A stretch of 40,721 nt of DNA from Bacteroidota bacterium (GCA_004293915.1 RDZG01000071.1:1-40721), one strand, 5' to 3'; positions 17,021 through 26,495 are shown, numbered from the stretch's first letter. A program made the numbers and translations. Notes: generated by a model from the sequence alone, not told the origin.

Positions 17021-18151
17021 ATGCTTGCTAGAGTCCAAAATGTCGTTTTTTTAGTTTTTATTAGTTCATTGTGCGCTAACTCAAACCCCGATTCGCTAAA
17101 GATAAAACATCCATTTTCTTTTGGAATTAGTGTTAATAGAGGATTTATTCTTAATCATAAAAAAGGTAAACTTGTTGGTAGTGAGATCAATAATAGCTTG
17201 GTTTTAACCCATTTCACATCTGTTCAAGCTATGTTTGAATGGCAAACTACTGGGAATAAAAACTGGCATAAATGGTTTAATTATCCAACTTATGGTCTTT
17301 CGCTTACCTATTTCAATATTGACGATAGCCGAATTGGAAATCATGGATTGTCCGCTATGGCACATCATAATTTAAGTTGTATTTCGTCTACATTTTATAA
17401 ACTTAAATTTGGTATAGGAGTAGGAATTGGCTATTTTTCAACAATTTATCATCCAGTCGAAAATCCAATTAATCAATATGTATCAACACATATTAGTGCT
17501 GCAGTTCAAGTTGCTTTTGAAAATTCGTTTTTAATCCACAATAAACTTAAACTAACTGTTACTCCAACTTTTAATCATTTTTCAAATGGAGCAAGTGTTT
17601 TGCCAAATTTTGGTTTAAATATGTTTGGAATTGCTTTGGGTTTGAAATATAAAATAAACGATTTCGACACAAAACATGAACCCAAAAAACCAGATATTTT
17701 CGCATCAAAAAAGAATTTTTTACATTTTTATATTGCATATGGGTCAAACATTTTGGCAATCCCCAATTATAACTATTTTTATAATTATACAATTGATTTA
17801 AGCTATGGGAGAAAGCTTGGGAAAATATCGAAACTAATTATCGGAACCAATATTATGCACAGCAATATAGATAATAACCCAACGGCAAATAACGTTGTTG
17901 TAATTAATAGACCTTTTTTAGCAATTGATAGAAGTAGCATTTGGGTAGCGCATGAATTTATACTAAATCGAATAGGATTAATTACTGGATTTGGTGTTTA
18001 TACCTTTAAGCCCAGCGGTTTAAGCTCAATATTTTACTCCCGACTTGGATTGCGTTATCATTTTCATAAAAACATGTTTGGAGCTGTAATTTTACGTTCG
18101 CATAGCAATGTTGCTGATACAATCGAATGGGCTTTAGGTTTTACACTTTAA
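17021..18151 (+). CDS. PagL-like outer-membrane lipid A deacylase/acyloxyacyl hydrolase family
   Basis: A 376-residue exported protein with an N-terminal signal peptide (about 1-20) and alternating beta-barrel strands. The segment TPTFNHFSNGASVLPNFGLN (181-200) matches the active-site region of PagL-type lipid A 3-O-deacylases: His186 and Ser188 correspond to the His-x-Ser of PagL. At the position of the PagL catalytic Glu (12 residues after the Ser) there is Asn200. Bacteroidota homologues are, as I recall, longer than PagL and end with a motif like the ADTIEWALGF seen here. The product should act in the outer membrane on lipid A acyl chains if active. Its stop codon overlaps that of the convergent gene. 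Confidence 0.75.
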   Translation: MLARVQNVVFLVFISSLCANSNPDSLKIKHPFSFGISVNRGFILNHKKGKLVGSEINNSLVLTHFTSVQAMFEWQTTGNKNWHKWFNYPTYGLSLTYFNIDDSRIGNHGLSAMAHHNLSCISSTFYKLKFGIGVGIGYFSTIYHPVENPINQYVSTHISAAVQVAFENSFLIHNKLKLTVTPTFNHFSNGASVLPNFGLNMFGIALGLKYKINDFDTKHEPKKPDIFASKKNFLHFYIAYGSNILAIPNYNYFYNYTIDLSYGRKLGKISKLIIGTNIMHSNIDNNPTANNVVVINRPFLAIDRSSIWVAHEFILNRIGLITGFGVYTFKPSGLSSIFYSRLGLRYHFHKNMFGAVILRSHSNVADTIEWALGFTL

Positions 18152-19503
18152 TCTGCTTCTACTTCTTTAATAAGTAAATCAAAAATAGCTGTAGCCTCAA
18201 GTTTTAAATTTGTATTTTTTGAAGAAATATAAACTGGAAAATCTGCTTCGGATTCAGGTATTCTTCCATGCGAACCTTTTATCAATGTTGCGTCTAGCGG
18301 TATAACATTAAATAAAGTACGAAATCCCAATTTTTTACACAAAAGTTTGAAACCAAGTTTTAAAATCGGAATTTTTATGTTTGGGTTTATATACATTTCT
18401 ACTGGATCATAACCAGGTTTTTTGTGTATATCAACCATTCGGGCATAATCTGGAGCTTTTTTATCATCTTCCCAAAAATAATAAGTAAACCAACTTTTTA
18501 CATCTGCAACAACAATCAAATCTCCAGCTCTTTTGTGATTTAATTGCGATATAGATTTTTCAAAAACTTGCTCCACACCTTCAATTGACTTCAAAATTTG
18601 TTTTACGTTTTCGATGTTTTTTTTATCCTTTACATATACGTGTGCAAGCTGGTGGTCGGCAACTGCAAATGCTTCGCTTGCACCTGCATCGAGTAGTTCT
18701 TTTCCTGATTCTAACCTGATTTTCAATAGGTTATGTTTTCTTAAAACACGATTCAAATGAATAGGATTCGATACATTTGTGATTCCATATTCTGACAAAA
18801 TCACAATATTTGTGTTTGTAGATTCGTAATATGTGATAAGTTTTTTTACTTCATTATCAATTTCGATTAAGTCGGTTGTGATTTTTTCAAAATCGATGCC
18901 AAAACGTTGCAAATTATAATCTAAATGAGGCAAATAAATCAAGCTTAAAGTCGGATTGTGTTTTTTATCCGTAAAAATACTGGCATCGGCAATCCATTTG
19001 CTTGATTTTATACTTGTTTTAGGTCCCCAAAAATTAAAAAGCGGAAACTGCCCTAATTCATTTTGCAATTCATCTCGCAATGATGCTGGTTCTGTATAAA
19101 TATCTGGTATTTTTTGTCCATCTGCCCAATATTGCGGTCGTGGAGTTACAGAAAAATCTACATCACTATACATATTGTACCACCAAAAATGATTCGCAAC
19201 TGTAAATTCTTTGTGTTTATTTTTTAAAATATCCCAAATTTTTGGACTTTCTACCAATTTATTGCTTTGTTGCCAAAAACGCACTTCTTGTGTATCTTCA
19301 AAAAACCAGCCGTTTCCAACAATTCCATGCTCAGTTGGCGTTTTTCCTGTCAAGTAAGTTGTTTGCATAGAACAAGTTACGGCTGGCAAAATTGGTTTTA
19401 CACTTGCAATGTGCTTAGCATTTGCCCATTTACTCAAAAAAGGCATTTTTTCGATGAGTGGTTTTGTAAGTCCAACTACATTTATGACAACAGTTTTTTG
19501 CAT
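18148..19503 (-). CDS. Alkaline-phosphatase-superfamily phosphodiesterase-like protein
   Basis: A 451-residue protein of the type I phosphodiesterase/nucleotide pyrophosphatase family (PF01663). The nucleophile region is PILPAVTCSMQTTYLTG, with the Thr of AVTC as candidate nucleophile, followed by EHGIVGNGWFF. FWWYNMYSDVDFSVTPRPQY and late metal-ligand regions ADHQLAHVYV and GSHGRIP are present. The first strand reads NVVGL where most relatives have a DG metal site. As I recall this is normal in the subfamily associated with ebo-type clusters, which are not visible here. No signal peptide is visible, so it is probably cytoplasmic. The -7 element TACATTTG is 21 bases upstream. The substrate is unknown. 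Confidence 0.82.
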   Translation of the reverse strand: MQKTVVINVVGLTKPLIEKMPFLSKWANAKHIASVKPILPAVTCSMQTTYLTGKTPTEHGIVGNGWFFEDTQEVRFWQQSNKLVESPKIWDILKNKHKEFTVANHFWWYNMYSDVDFSVTPRPQYWADGQKIPDIYTEPASLRDELQNELGQFPLFNFWGPKTSIKSSKWIADASIFTDKKHNPTLSLIYLPHLDYNLQRFGIDFEKITTDLIEIDNEVKKLITYYESTNTNIVILSEYGITNVSNPIHLNRVLRKHNLLKIRLESGKELLDAGASEAFAVADHQLAHVYVKDKKNIENVKQILKSIEGVEQVFEKSISQLNHKRAGDLIVVADVKSWFTYYFWEDDKKAPDYARMVDIHKKPGYDPVEMYINPNIKIPILKLGFKLLCKKLGFRTLFNVIPLDATLIKGSHGRIPESEADFPVYISSKNTNLKLEATAIFDLLIKEVEAD

Positions 19504-19524
19504 CTATTTCCAATTATTTTGCCT

Positions 19525-19532
19525 CAAATGTA
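19525..19532 (-). promoter_or_regulatory. -7 element of the phosphodiesterase-like gene
   Basis: The minus strand reads TACATTTG, an exact TAnnTTTG match 21 bases before the start. Confidence 0.5.
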
Positions 19533-19592
19533 AATCATTTGCCAAAAACGGTGTAATTTTATTCCGAATTCGTTTTTATAAAATTATTAATA

Positions 19593-20120
19593 GTGAAAAA
19601 TAACTTAAAAATCTACGTTAGAATTGCTTTATTTTCTTTTATATTTTTATTGTTTACATGCTCAAAAACGCCAAAAAACAGCTTTTCTGACGAAGTTTTG
19701 GCAGAAAAACTAGAAAACCAAACTAATGAAAAAATCACATTAGCAGATATATATATACCCAAATCGGATAGCATAACAATCATAGATTTTTGGGCTTCGT
19801 GGTGTCCCGATTGTATAAAAGGTTTAGGTGCAGTAAAAGAAATTCAACAAATTTATGCCTCCAAAAATGTAAAATTTATATTTTTATCTGTTGATGACGA
19901 TGTTTCGGCTTGGAAAAGAAGCATTGAAAAACATCAAATCAAAGGAACACATTTTCGTTTACTTGATAAATGGAAAAAAAGTAAACTTTGTGATTATTTA
20001 GAAGTTTCTTGGATTCCAAGATATTTGGTTTTGGATGCAAATGGAAAAATTATTCATTATAATTCTATTGAAGCCAATGATAAAGAATTGATTGCTGTAC
20101 TCGAAAAATATGCCAAATAA
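19593..20120 (+). CDS. TlpA-like thioredoxin-fold protein
   Basis: A 175-residue envelope-anchored thiol-disulfide protein. The N-terminus is a hydrophobic signal with a possible lipoprotein cysteine (Cys23 in LLFTCSK; the lipobox is weak). The active site is FWASWCPDC (Cys71 and Cys74), followed by a thioredoxin fold with VSWIPRYLVLDANGKI carrying the cis-proline loop. Such proteins reduce or oxidise cysteines of envelope proteins or cytochrome-maturation partners. Translation begins at a GTG, since no ATG precedes the signal. The stop codon is directly followed by the RNase Z start, so the two are co-translated, although their functions appear unrelated. Confidence 0.88.
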   Translation: MKNNLKIYVRIALFSFIFLLFTCSKTPKNSFSDEVLAEKLENQTNEKITLADIYIPKSDSITIIDFWASWCPDCIKGLGAVKEIQQIYASKNVKFIFLSVDDDVSAWKRSIEKHQIKGTHFRLLDKWKKSKLCDYLEVSWIPRYLVLDANGKIIHYNSIEANDKELIAVLEKYAK

Positions 20121-21023
20121 ATGAAAATTACAGTATTAGGAAATGGTTCGGCATCACCTACTTTAGACAGAAATCCGTCTTCGGTTGTTTTAGAATATCG
20201 TAATAAATTGTATTTATTGGATTGTGGTGAAGCCACTCAATATCGTTTTTTGGAACATAATATTAGTTTCACAAAGCTTTCTTATATTTTAATTTCTCAC
20301 TTGCATGGCGACCATTTTCTAGGGCTATTTGGCTTATTATCAACGCTTAATACATGGGGGAGAGAAAAAGAACTGACCTTGGTTGGACCTCTTGGGCTTA
20401 AAGAAATCTTGATTACACAGTTTAAATATCAACAAACTATATTAAATTATACTATTCGTTTTATTGAAACGCAATCAGTTGAAAAACAACAAGTTATTGA
20501 AACCAAGGATGTAACTATTTTTACTTTTCCGCTTCAACATCGTATTGAAACTACTGGTTTTTTGTTTGTAGAAAAAATGCAAGATTATAAACTCAAAAAA
20601 GATAAACTTCCTATGAATATAAAACTTGAGCATATTCATCAGCTCAAATCTGGAAACGATGTGTATGAAAATGATAAAATATTCTACAAAAATTCGGATT
20701 ATGCAAAGGAGCCAGATGCTCCAAAGCAATTTGCATATTGTACCGACACTATTTTCGACCCCTCAATTTTAGCTTATTTTAATAAAGTAGATTTGCTTTA
20801 TCACGAAGCCACTTTTTTAGACGAACATGCGGCTAGAGCAGCCTCAACATTTCATAGCACAGCAAAACAAGCCGCCACAATTGCCTTACAATCAGATAGT
20901 AAGCAATTATTGATTGGTCATTTTTCGGCTAGATACACTGAAATAAATAGTTTTAAAACCGAAGCCGAAACAGTATTTTCAAATACCGTTTTAGCAACAA
21001 ATGGACTTGTAATCGAAATTTAA
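20121..21023 (+). CDS. rnz: Ribonuclease Z (tRNA 3'-processing)
   Basis: A 300-residue metallo-beta-lactamase-fold nuclease that trims the 3' trailer of tRNA precursors in the cytoplasm. The N-terminal GNGSASPTLDRNPSS matches RNase Z. The zinc motif is SHLHGDHFLGL (His60, His62, Asp64, His65), followed by FPLQHRIETTGF, the AYCTDTIFD metal site, YHEATF and GHFSARY, all in the expected order. The length is that of the short bacterial form. The ATG immediately follows the TAA of the thioredoxin-like gene. A gap of 69 bases separates it from the DUF2911 gene. Confidence 0.95.
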   Translation: MKITVLGNGSASPTLDRNPSSVVLEYRNKLYLLDCGEATQYRFLEHNISFTKLSYILISHLHGDHFLGLFGLLSTLNTWGREKELTLVGPLGLKEILITQFKYQQTILNYTIRFIETQSVEKQQVIETKDVTIFTFPLQHRIETTGFLFVEKMQDYKLKKDKLPMNIKLEHIHQLKSGNDVYENDKIFYKNSDYAKEPDAPKQFAYCTDTIFDPSILAYFNKVDLLYHEATFLDEHAARAASTFHSTAKQAATIALQSDSKQLLIGHFSARYTEINSFKTEAETVFSNTVLATNGLVIEI

Positions 21024-21092
21024 TGATGTAATTTATTTTATATTAATTTAATTATTTAATATTGTACACACTTTAAAAAATAAATTATTCAA

Positions 21093-21950
21093 ATGAAAAT
21101 GTTAAAAAAATCATTATTAGTATGTGTAGCTGCTTGTACAACAAGTTTTGCTCAAATAAATATGCCTGCTTTGAGTTCGGCTGCAACAGTAACTCAAAAA
21201 ATAGGAATCGTTGATGCTAAAGTAGAATATTCTCGTCCATCGGCTAGAGGCAGAAAAGTATTCGGAGAAGTTGTAAAACTGAATGAAATGTGGAGAACAG
21301 GAGCAAATTCGCCAACAAAAGTAACTTTTTCTGACACAGTTATGATTGCTGGAAAAAAAGTTGCTGGTGGAACTTATGCATTATATACTATGCCTTCGGC
21401 TACCGAATGGACAGTAATTTTAGGTAAAAATCCAAATGCCTATGCTTGGGATTATAAAGAAGGAGATGAAGTTGTAAAACTTAAAACGCCAGTTTTAGCA
21501 ATGAATCCAATAGTTGAAACATTTACAATTGATTTTGCAAATGTAACCACAAAAACGGCTGATTTAATGATTTCTTGGGATAATGTAGCCGTAAAATTTG
21601 CAATTTCAACTGATCCTGATAAAAAAATAATGGAAGAAATTGAGAAAAAAACGGCAAATGTTGATACCTATTGGAATTCAGCTAACTATTATTTCGATAA
21701 TGGAAAAGACTTAAAAAAAGCATTGGAATGGTCGAGCGTTGTGGCTGAAAAAAATCCTCAATTTTGGACAGTGCATCTAAAAGCTAAAATTTTAAATAAA
21801 ATGGGAGATTGTGTTGGTGCACAAGAAGCTGCAAAAAAATCTATGGAACTTGCAACAGCTGCAAAAAACGATGATTATATCAAAATGAATACGAAACTAA
21901 TTGAAGGTTGTCCATTGCCTGCAACGCCTAGTACGAAAAAGAAAAAATAA
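21093..21950 (+). CDS. DUF2911 secreted protein with TPR-like tail
   Basis: A 285-residue exported protein. Residues 1-20 form a signal peptide ending SFAQ. The DUF2911 domain follows (about 30-170), with the family-typical VEYSRPSARGRKVFG, LNEMWRTGANSPT, GTYALYTMP and WTVILGK segments. The last 100 residues are helical and TPR-like (YWNSANYYFDNG, KALEWSSVVAEKNP). DUF2911 proteins are widespread in Bacteroidota and of unknown function, probably periplasmic. TAATATTG at 21057-21064 is one mismatch from the -7 consensus. The C-terminus is a lysine tail (KKKK). Confidence 0.9.
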   Translation: MKMLKKSLLVCVAACTTSFAQINMPALSSAATVTQKIGIVDAKVEYSRPSARGRKVFGEVVKLNEMWRTGANSPTKVTFSDTVMIAGKKVAGGTYALYTMPSATEWTVILGKNPNAYAWDYKEGDEVVKLKTPVLAMNPIVETFTIDFANVTTKTADLMISWDNVAVKFAISTDPDKKIMEEIEKKTANVDTYWNSANYYFDNGKDLKKALEWSSVVAEKNPQFWTVHLKAKILNKMGDCVGAQEAAKKSMELATAAKNDDYIKMNTKLIEGCPLPATPSTKKKK

Positions 21951-22051
21951 TACGAAATTAAAATTTGTATTTATTTCAACTTTTCTTATGTATTAAAAAG
22001 TTTTAATGTTTAATTTGAGTACTGAAATTTAAAATATAAACCCATATAGTT

Positions 22052-22462
22052 ATGTCAAAACCAATGAATCTTGATAAAATATTAGAAGATTATGCCAACG
22101 AAGTTGGTGGAAAAATCATTCCATATACTGATAGTCAATCAATTATAATCATGCCTACTTCTCATGGACGTTTTCAGCGTGTGTTGGGATGGAGCAGAAT
22201 TTCGAAATCTAAAAAAGTAAAATTCTTAGAATTTGATTCTAAAGTTTGTGAGTTTAACGACTCAATAGACATGAAAAAATATTTGGCTGAGGCTGCTCAT
22301 TTTAATTTTTCGAGATTAATAATCAAAGAAGGTTATTTACAAGTTGCTTCATCTGTAATTGTTGAACATGCAACAGATGATTTAATTAGAGATATGGTAA
22401 AAGAAGTTTCTGAAATTGCTGATGATTTGGAATTTCAAATCACTGGCAAAGACGAACATTAG
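22052..22462 (+). CDS. Conserved-looking protein of unknown function
   Basis: A 136-residue cytoplasmic protein that I do not recognise. The N-terminus (LDKILEDYANEVGG) is helical, followed by beta-rich sequence with SIIIMPTSHGRFQRVLGW and a C-terminal acidic helix (LIRDMVKEVSEIADDLEFQI). The alpha-beta-alpha pattern and size resemble the YbjN/type III secretion chaperone fold, but this is only an impression. A strong terminator follows, and the next gene has its own promoter, so it is probably transcribed alone or with the upstream DUF2911 gene (101-base gap). Confidence 0.6.
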   Translation: MSKPMNLDKILEDYANEVGGKIIPYTDSQSIIIMPTSHGRFQRVLGWSRISKSKKVKFLEFDSKVCEFNDSIDMKKYLAEAAHFNFSRLIIKEGYLQVASSVIVEHATDDLIRDMVKEVSEIADDLEFQITGKDEH

Positions 22463-22481
22463 TTTTTGCTGTTTTAGAAAT

Positions 22482-22525
22482 AAAAAACCACTTCCTGCGT
22501 TTATGCTCAGTCAAGTGGTTTTTTT
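22482..22525 (+). terminator. Terminator of the 136-residue protein gene
   Basis: AAAAAACCACTT (22482-22493) pairs with AAGTGGTTTTTT (starting 22513), and the T-run extends to 22525. It lies 19 bases after the stop. Confidence 0.9.
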
Positions 22526-22527
22526 AT

Positions 22528-22535
22528 TATCTTTG
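22528..22535 (+). promoter_or_regulatory. -7 element of the T9SS plug gene
   Basis: TATCTTTG matches TAnnTTTG exactly, directly after the preceding terminator and 23 bases before the start codon. Confidence 0.6.
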
Positions 22536-22558
22536 AAATACTTTCAATTACAAAAACT

Positions 22559-23836
22559 ATGTTAAAATATCAAAAAATAATAGTCTTACTCATTTTTTCG
22601 ACACAACTTTTTGCTCAACCCACTTTGGTTTATGATGACGAAATTTATGATTCTAACATCAGAACAACCCTTTTGTATTTAAAAACAGGCGAAAATAACC
22701 AAATGTTGAACCCAGCAGTAAGTGCTTTAAATCAAATTTATCCGCTTTATTGCGAGTTTGATGAAATTTCAGACAAAGTTGGTTCGTTTTATTATAAAAT
22801 TATCAATTGTAATATGGATTGGACGCCAAATAACCTGATTGATAGCGAGTTTCTGAAAGAATTCATGAATGATCAATTAATTACAACATATAATTTATCG
22901 TTCAACACAAGAGAAAAATATGTGCATTATAACTTCACTTTACCAAAAGTAAAATTATCGGGGAATTATCTTTTAGTAGTTTATAGAAATGGAAATGCCG
23001 ATGAGATTGTGTTTTCAAAAAGATATATTATTTATGAAGATAGAATAAGTTTGAATGTCGAACCTAAACTTTCGACAGGCATTTCTGAACGATATACACA
23101 TCAACAAATAGATTTTTTGCTTACTTATAATGATTACCCTTTTATTTTTAATCCAAAACAAGAAGTGAAAGCTATAATTAGGCAAAACTACAGATGGGAT
23201 AACTTACTGGATTTGAAGCCTTTGTATATAAAAGAAAACGAAAGGATTTTAGATTATCGTTTTTTTGACTTGGAAAATAATTTTCCTGGCGGTAAGGAAT
23301 TTAGGTTTTTTGATACCCGAAAAGTTTATTCAAATTCGATGAATATCGACCATGTTGATTTTACGCCAACAGAAGTAAATGTTTATCTCATGCGAGAAAA
23401 AGAAAGAAATACGCTCAATTATTTATTTAATATTGATGCTAATGGCAGATTCGTAATTGCGAACAACGAATTGGGTGCAATTTTTCAAGACCCTGATTAT
23501 GTGAATGTTAATTTCGATTTAAAAGCTAGTTTGCAATTTGGCGATGTATATGTTTTAGGTGCAGTAAATAATTATAAACCGAATGATAAATTTAAAATGT
23601 CTTATGATGGCACTACAGAAAGTTATAAGCTAAAGACCAAACTCAAAATGGGGTATTACAATTATATTTATGGCGTTTTGAACCGAAAAACAGGAAAGTT
23701 CGATGAAATTTCTATCGAAGGAAGCTCTAATTTGACCGAAAACGATTATGAAGTCATAATTTACCATCGACCAATTGGCACACGTTCTGATTTGGTAATT
23801 GGCTATTATCTATTGAAATACAATGGCAATCAATAG
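22559..23836 (+). CDS. Type IX secretion system plug protein (DUF5103)
   Basis: A 425-residue secreted protein matching DUF5103, the T9SS Plug family. In Flavobacterium, Plug occupies the SprA translocon on the periplasmic side and closes the channel when it is not engaged with cargo. A signal peptide covers about residues 1-19 (ending LFAQ). Family-like features are YDSNIRTTLLYLKTGENNQM, LNQIYPLYCEFDEI, YYKIINCNMDWTPNNL, IDFLLTYNDYPFIFNP and the end IIYHRPIGTRSDLVIGYY. It indicates that this organism has type IX secretion, possibly with gliding, although no other T9SS gene is in the window. The promoter is directly upstream. Confidence 0.9.
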   Translation: MLKYQKIIVLLIFSTQLFAQPTLVYDDEIYDSNIRTTLLYLKTGENNQMLNPAVSALNQIYPLYCEFDEISDKVGSFYYKIINCNMDWTPNNLIDSEFLKEFMNDQLITTYNLSFNTREKYVHYNFTLPKVKLSGNYLLVVYRNGNADEIVFSKRYIIYEDRISLNVEPKLSTGISERYTHQQIDFLLTYNDYPFIFNPKQEVKAIIRQNYRWDNLLDLKPLYIKENERILDYRFFDLENNFPGGKEFRFFDTRKVYSNSMNIDHVDFTPTEVNVYLMREKERNTLNYLFNIDANGRFVIANNELGAIFQDPDYVNVNFDLKASLQFGDVYVLGAVNNYKPNDKFKMSYDGTTESYKLKTKLKMGYYNYIYGVLNRKTGKFDEISIEGSSNLTENDYEVIIYHRPIGTRSDLVIGYYLLKYNGNQ

Positions 23837-23875
23837 TTTTTGATTAATGAAAAACTAAAAAACACAAGCCTAAAA

Positions 23876-25711
23876 CTACTCCACCGTTACCGATTTTGCT
23901 AAATTACGAGGTTGATCTACATTGCAGCCTCTGTATATGGCAATATAATAAGAAAGTAATTGAAGTGGGATTACAGCCAAAAGCGGCACAAGCAAATCAT
24001 GTGTGGCTGGAATTTCTATCACAAAATCCGACATTTTCTGTATATGCGTTTCGCCTTCGGTTACAATAGCAATCACTTTGCCTTTCCTCGCTCTCACTTC
24101 TTGAATATTTGAAACTATTTTTTCATATGAATTATCTTTTGTTGCAACCACAACCACAGGCATTTCTTCGTCAATCAACGCAATTGGTCCATGTTTCATT
24201 TCCGCAGCTGGATATCCTTCGGCATGGATATAGGATATTTCTTTTAATTTTAATGCTCCCTCTAAAGCTACTGGAAAGTTCACCCCACGACCGAGGTACA
24301 GGAAATTTTTGGCATCTTTAAACTCTTGAGAAATGTATTTTATTTTTTCACTTTGAGCCAATATTTGCTCCACTTTGGTTGGAATTTGCTCTAAATCCAC
24401 CAAAAGTTCATGAAATTTACTTTCTGTAATTGTACCTTTTTTCTGTGCGAGAGAAAGTGCCATCATGGTAAGCACTGTAACCTGAGCTGTAAATGCTTTT
24501 GTGCTAGCCACACCAATCTCTGGTCCTGCATGCAGATACGCACCTGCGTGAGTAGCACGTGGAATCGAAGAACCTACCACATTACATACCCCAAAAATAA
24601 TCGCACCTTTCGATTTTGCAAGTTCTATAGCTGCCAAAGTATCGGCTGTTTCGCCTGATTGCGAAATGGCAATAATCACATCTCCTTCATTGATTACTGG
24701 ATTGCGATAGCGAAATTCAGAAGCATATTCTACTTCTACATTTACTCTAGCTAATTCTTCAAAAATATATTCTGCAACCAATCCAGCATGCCAAGAAGTA
24801 CCACAAGCAATAATTACAATGCGATTGGTACTCAACATGCGGTTCATATAATCTCTCAATCCTCCCAAAACCAAGTGATTGTTTTCGGAATTAATCCTTC
24901 CTCGCATGGCATCCTTGATAGACTTAGGTTGCTCAAAAATCTCTTTGAGCATAAAATGGTCGTACCCCCCTTTTTCTATGGCTTCGAGTTCTAGATCTAA
25001 TTTTTGAATATAAGGTGTATTGTCCGTATTTTCTATTGTCTTGATAGTGAGTTTATTGTCTCTAATAACGGCAATTTCCAAATCGTTCACATACACTACT
25101 TCTTTAGTATATTCTATAATGGGAGTGGCATCTGAAGCCAAGAAAAACTCGTCTTTACCCACTCCAATCACAAGTGGACTTCCTTTACGAGCAGCGATTA
25201 ATTGATTATTATTATCTCGAGAAATAATTACGATGGCGTAAGCCCCTACTACTTTTGATAAAGCCAAACGAACTGCTTCTTCGAGCGAACATTTTGCATT
25301 TTCTTGAATATCTTCTATAAAATGAATAAAAACTTCCGAATCGGTATCGCTATGAAAAACGTGTCCACGATTTTCTAAATCTTGTTTGACTGAAGCATAA
25401 TTTTCTATAATTCCATTGTGGATAATGGCAAGATTTTTATTTTCTGAATAATGTGGATGAGCATTTCTATCGCTAGGCTCACCATGGGTAGCCCAACGAG
25501 TGTGTCCAATACCAATAGTACTTTTTAAAATTTGCCCTTCAAGAAAATTTTCTAAATCAGCTACTTTCCCTTTTTTCTTATATACATTCAAATCGCCATT
25601 CATCAAGGCTATACCTGCACTATCATAACCACGGTATTCTAATCTTTTTAAGCCTTTAATAATAATAGGATAAGCCTCACGATGCCCCACATAAGCTACA
25701 ATTCCACACAT
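23876..25711 (-). CDS. glmS: Glutamine-fructose-6-phosphate aminotransferase (isomerizing)
   Basis: A 611-residue two-domain enzyme that makes glucosamine-6-phosphate, the entry to UDP-GlcNAc for peptidoglycan and lipid A. The N-terminal glutaminase begins MCGIVAYVG, where Cys2 becomes the nucleophile after Met removal, and has HTRWATHG and HNGIIENY. The C-terminal half has two SIS isomerase domains, seen in IACGTSWHAGL, AISQSGETADTL and LGRGVNFPVALEGALKLKEISY. It ends with the family tail DQPRNLAKSVTVE. Length is standard. A perfect -7 element lies 16 bases upstream. It converges on the plug gene with 39 bases between and no obvious terminator. Confidence 0.98.
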   Translation of the reverse strand: MCGIVAYVGHREAYPIIIKGLKRLEYRGYDSAGIALMNGDLNVYKKKGKVADLENFLEGQILKSTIGIGHTRWATHGEPSDRNAHPHYSENKNLAIIHNGIIENYASVKQDLENRGHVFHSDTDSEVFIHFIEDIQENAKCSLEEAVRLALSKVVGAYAIVIISRDNNNQLIAARKGSPLVIGVGKDEFFLASDATPIIEYTKEVVYVNDLEIAVIRDNKLTIKTIENTDNTPYIQKLDLELEAIEKGGYDHFMLKEIFEQPKSIKDAMRGRINSENNHLVLGGLRDYMNRMLSTNRIVIIACGTSWHAGLVAEYIFEELARVNVEVEYASEFRYRNPVINEGDVIIAISQSGETADTLAAIELAKSKGAIIFGVCNVVGSSIPRATHAGAYLHAGPEIGVASTKAFTAQVTVLTMMALSLAQKKGTITESKFHELLVDLEQIPTKVEQILAQSEKIKYISQEFKDAKNFLYLGRGVNFPVALEGALKLKEISYIHAEGYPAAEMKHGPIALIDEEMPVVVVATKDNSYEKIVSNIQEVRARKGKVIAIVTEGETHIQKMSDFVIEIPATHDLLVPLLAVIPLQLLSYYIAIYRGCNVDQPRNLAKSVTVE

Positions 25712-25727
25712 AATATTATATTTTACC

Positions 25728-25735
25728 CAAAGTTA
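25728..25735 (-). promoter_or_regulatory. -7 element of glmS promoter
   Basis: The minus strand reads TAACTTTG, the same as the ferredoxin element and an exact TAnnTTTG match, 16 bases before glmS. Confidence 0.5.
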
Positions 25736-25825
25736 GACAATAAATCAAAAAACTAAATTAACATGATAAATAATATTTTTTTTGTGGAAAATTGATAAAA
25801 TTAGTTTCAAATTAAGATTATAAAA

Positions 25826-26425
25826 TCATCCTCTTTTCAACCAACCCGTTACACTCATTCTGCGTTTGTTAGTCAGTAAAACTTCATGTTCGAGTTCATT
25901 GCTTTTGAAAAAAACAGTTTTGCCCTGCATTGGACTTATTTTTTGATTATTATTTTTTTGATGAATCAATAATTGTCCTCCATCTTCTGTTTTCCAATCT
26001 GCATTCAAATAACTAATCATAGAATATTGACGATTAAAATTGTTTTGAAATTGATCTACATGTTTAGTATAAAAACTACCTTTTTCATAAAGCGAATAAT
26101 GAAATTCATAATCCGTAATTCCTGTATAACAATTACAATTCAGGTATTTAATAAATGATTCTATGAGGTCGAAAAAATCGTTTTCGTGCAAATTATTGTT
26201 TTTTCTATCAAGCCAATATATGGTATCGTTTCGAATCAACGCATTATGCGAAAGCTTGTTTTCATTTCCAGTTCCAGCAGTTTTCAAAAGCTTTTGTTTG
26301 CATAATTCAACCAAATTTTCTTTAAGATGATTTGCTAAAATATCACTTAGAAAATGATTTGAAATTCCAACTTTATGTTCGATGAAACTTAAAATTAATG
26401 TTTCAAAATCGTTTTCTGTTTCCAT
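25826..26425 (-). CDS. 2-oxoglutarate/Fe(II) oxygenase, prolyl-hydroxylase-like
   Basis: A 199-residue protein of the 2OG-Fe(II) oxygenase superfamily (P4H-like). The iron ligands are His122 and Asp124 in FYTKHVDQF and His180 in NELEHEV. The 2-oxoglutarate-binding Arg is probably Arg189 in NKRRMSVTGWLKR, at the expected distance. YSMISYLNADWKTEDGGQLLI is the typical core strand. Such enzymes hydroxylate protein or small-molecule targets; the target here is unknown. There is no signal peptide. CAAAGTTC upstream on the plus strand gives a near match to the promoter element. Confidence 0.88.
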   Translation of the reverse strand: METENDFETLILSFIEHKVGISNHFLSDILANHLKENLVELCKQKLLKTAGTGNENKLSHNALIRNDTIYWLDRKNNNLHENDFFDLIESFIKYLNCNCYTGITDYEFHYSLYEKGSFYTKHVDQFQNNFNRQYSMISYLNADWKTEDGGQLLIHQKNNNQKISPMQGKTVFFKSNELEHEVLLTNKRRMSVTGWLKRG

Positions 26426-26495
26426 TTTATAACCGAAGTAAATTCAAAGTTCTAAAAAAAATAAAGCTATATTTCAGCAAACAAATAAACATTAG

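Noticed and set aside
24109-25205. Several plus-strand frames of 61-82 residues
   Set aside because: All are antisense to glmS, whose full-length family match explains the sequence.
25712-25825. Possible glmS riboswitch-ribozyme upstream of glmS
   Set aside because: The leader is only a few tens of bases after the promoter element and shows no ribozyme core. The glmS ribozyme is known mainly from Firmicutes.
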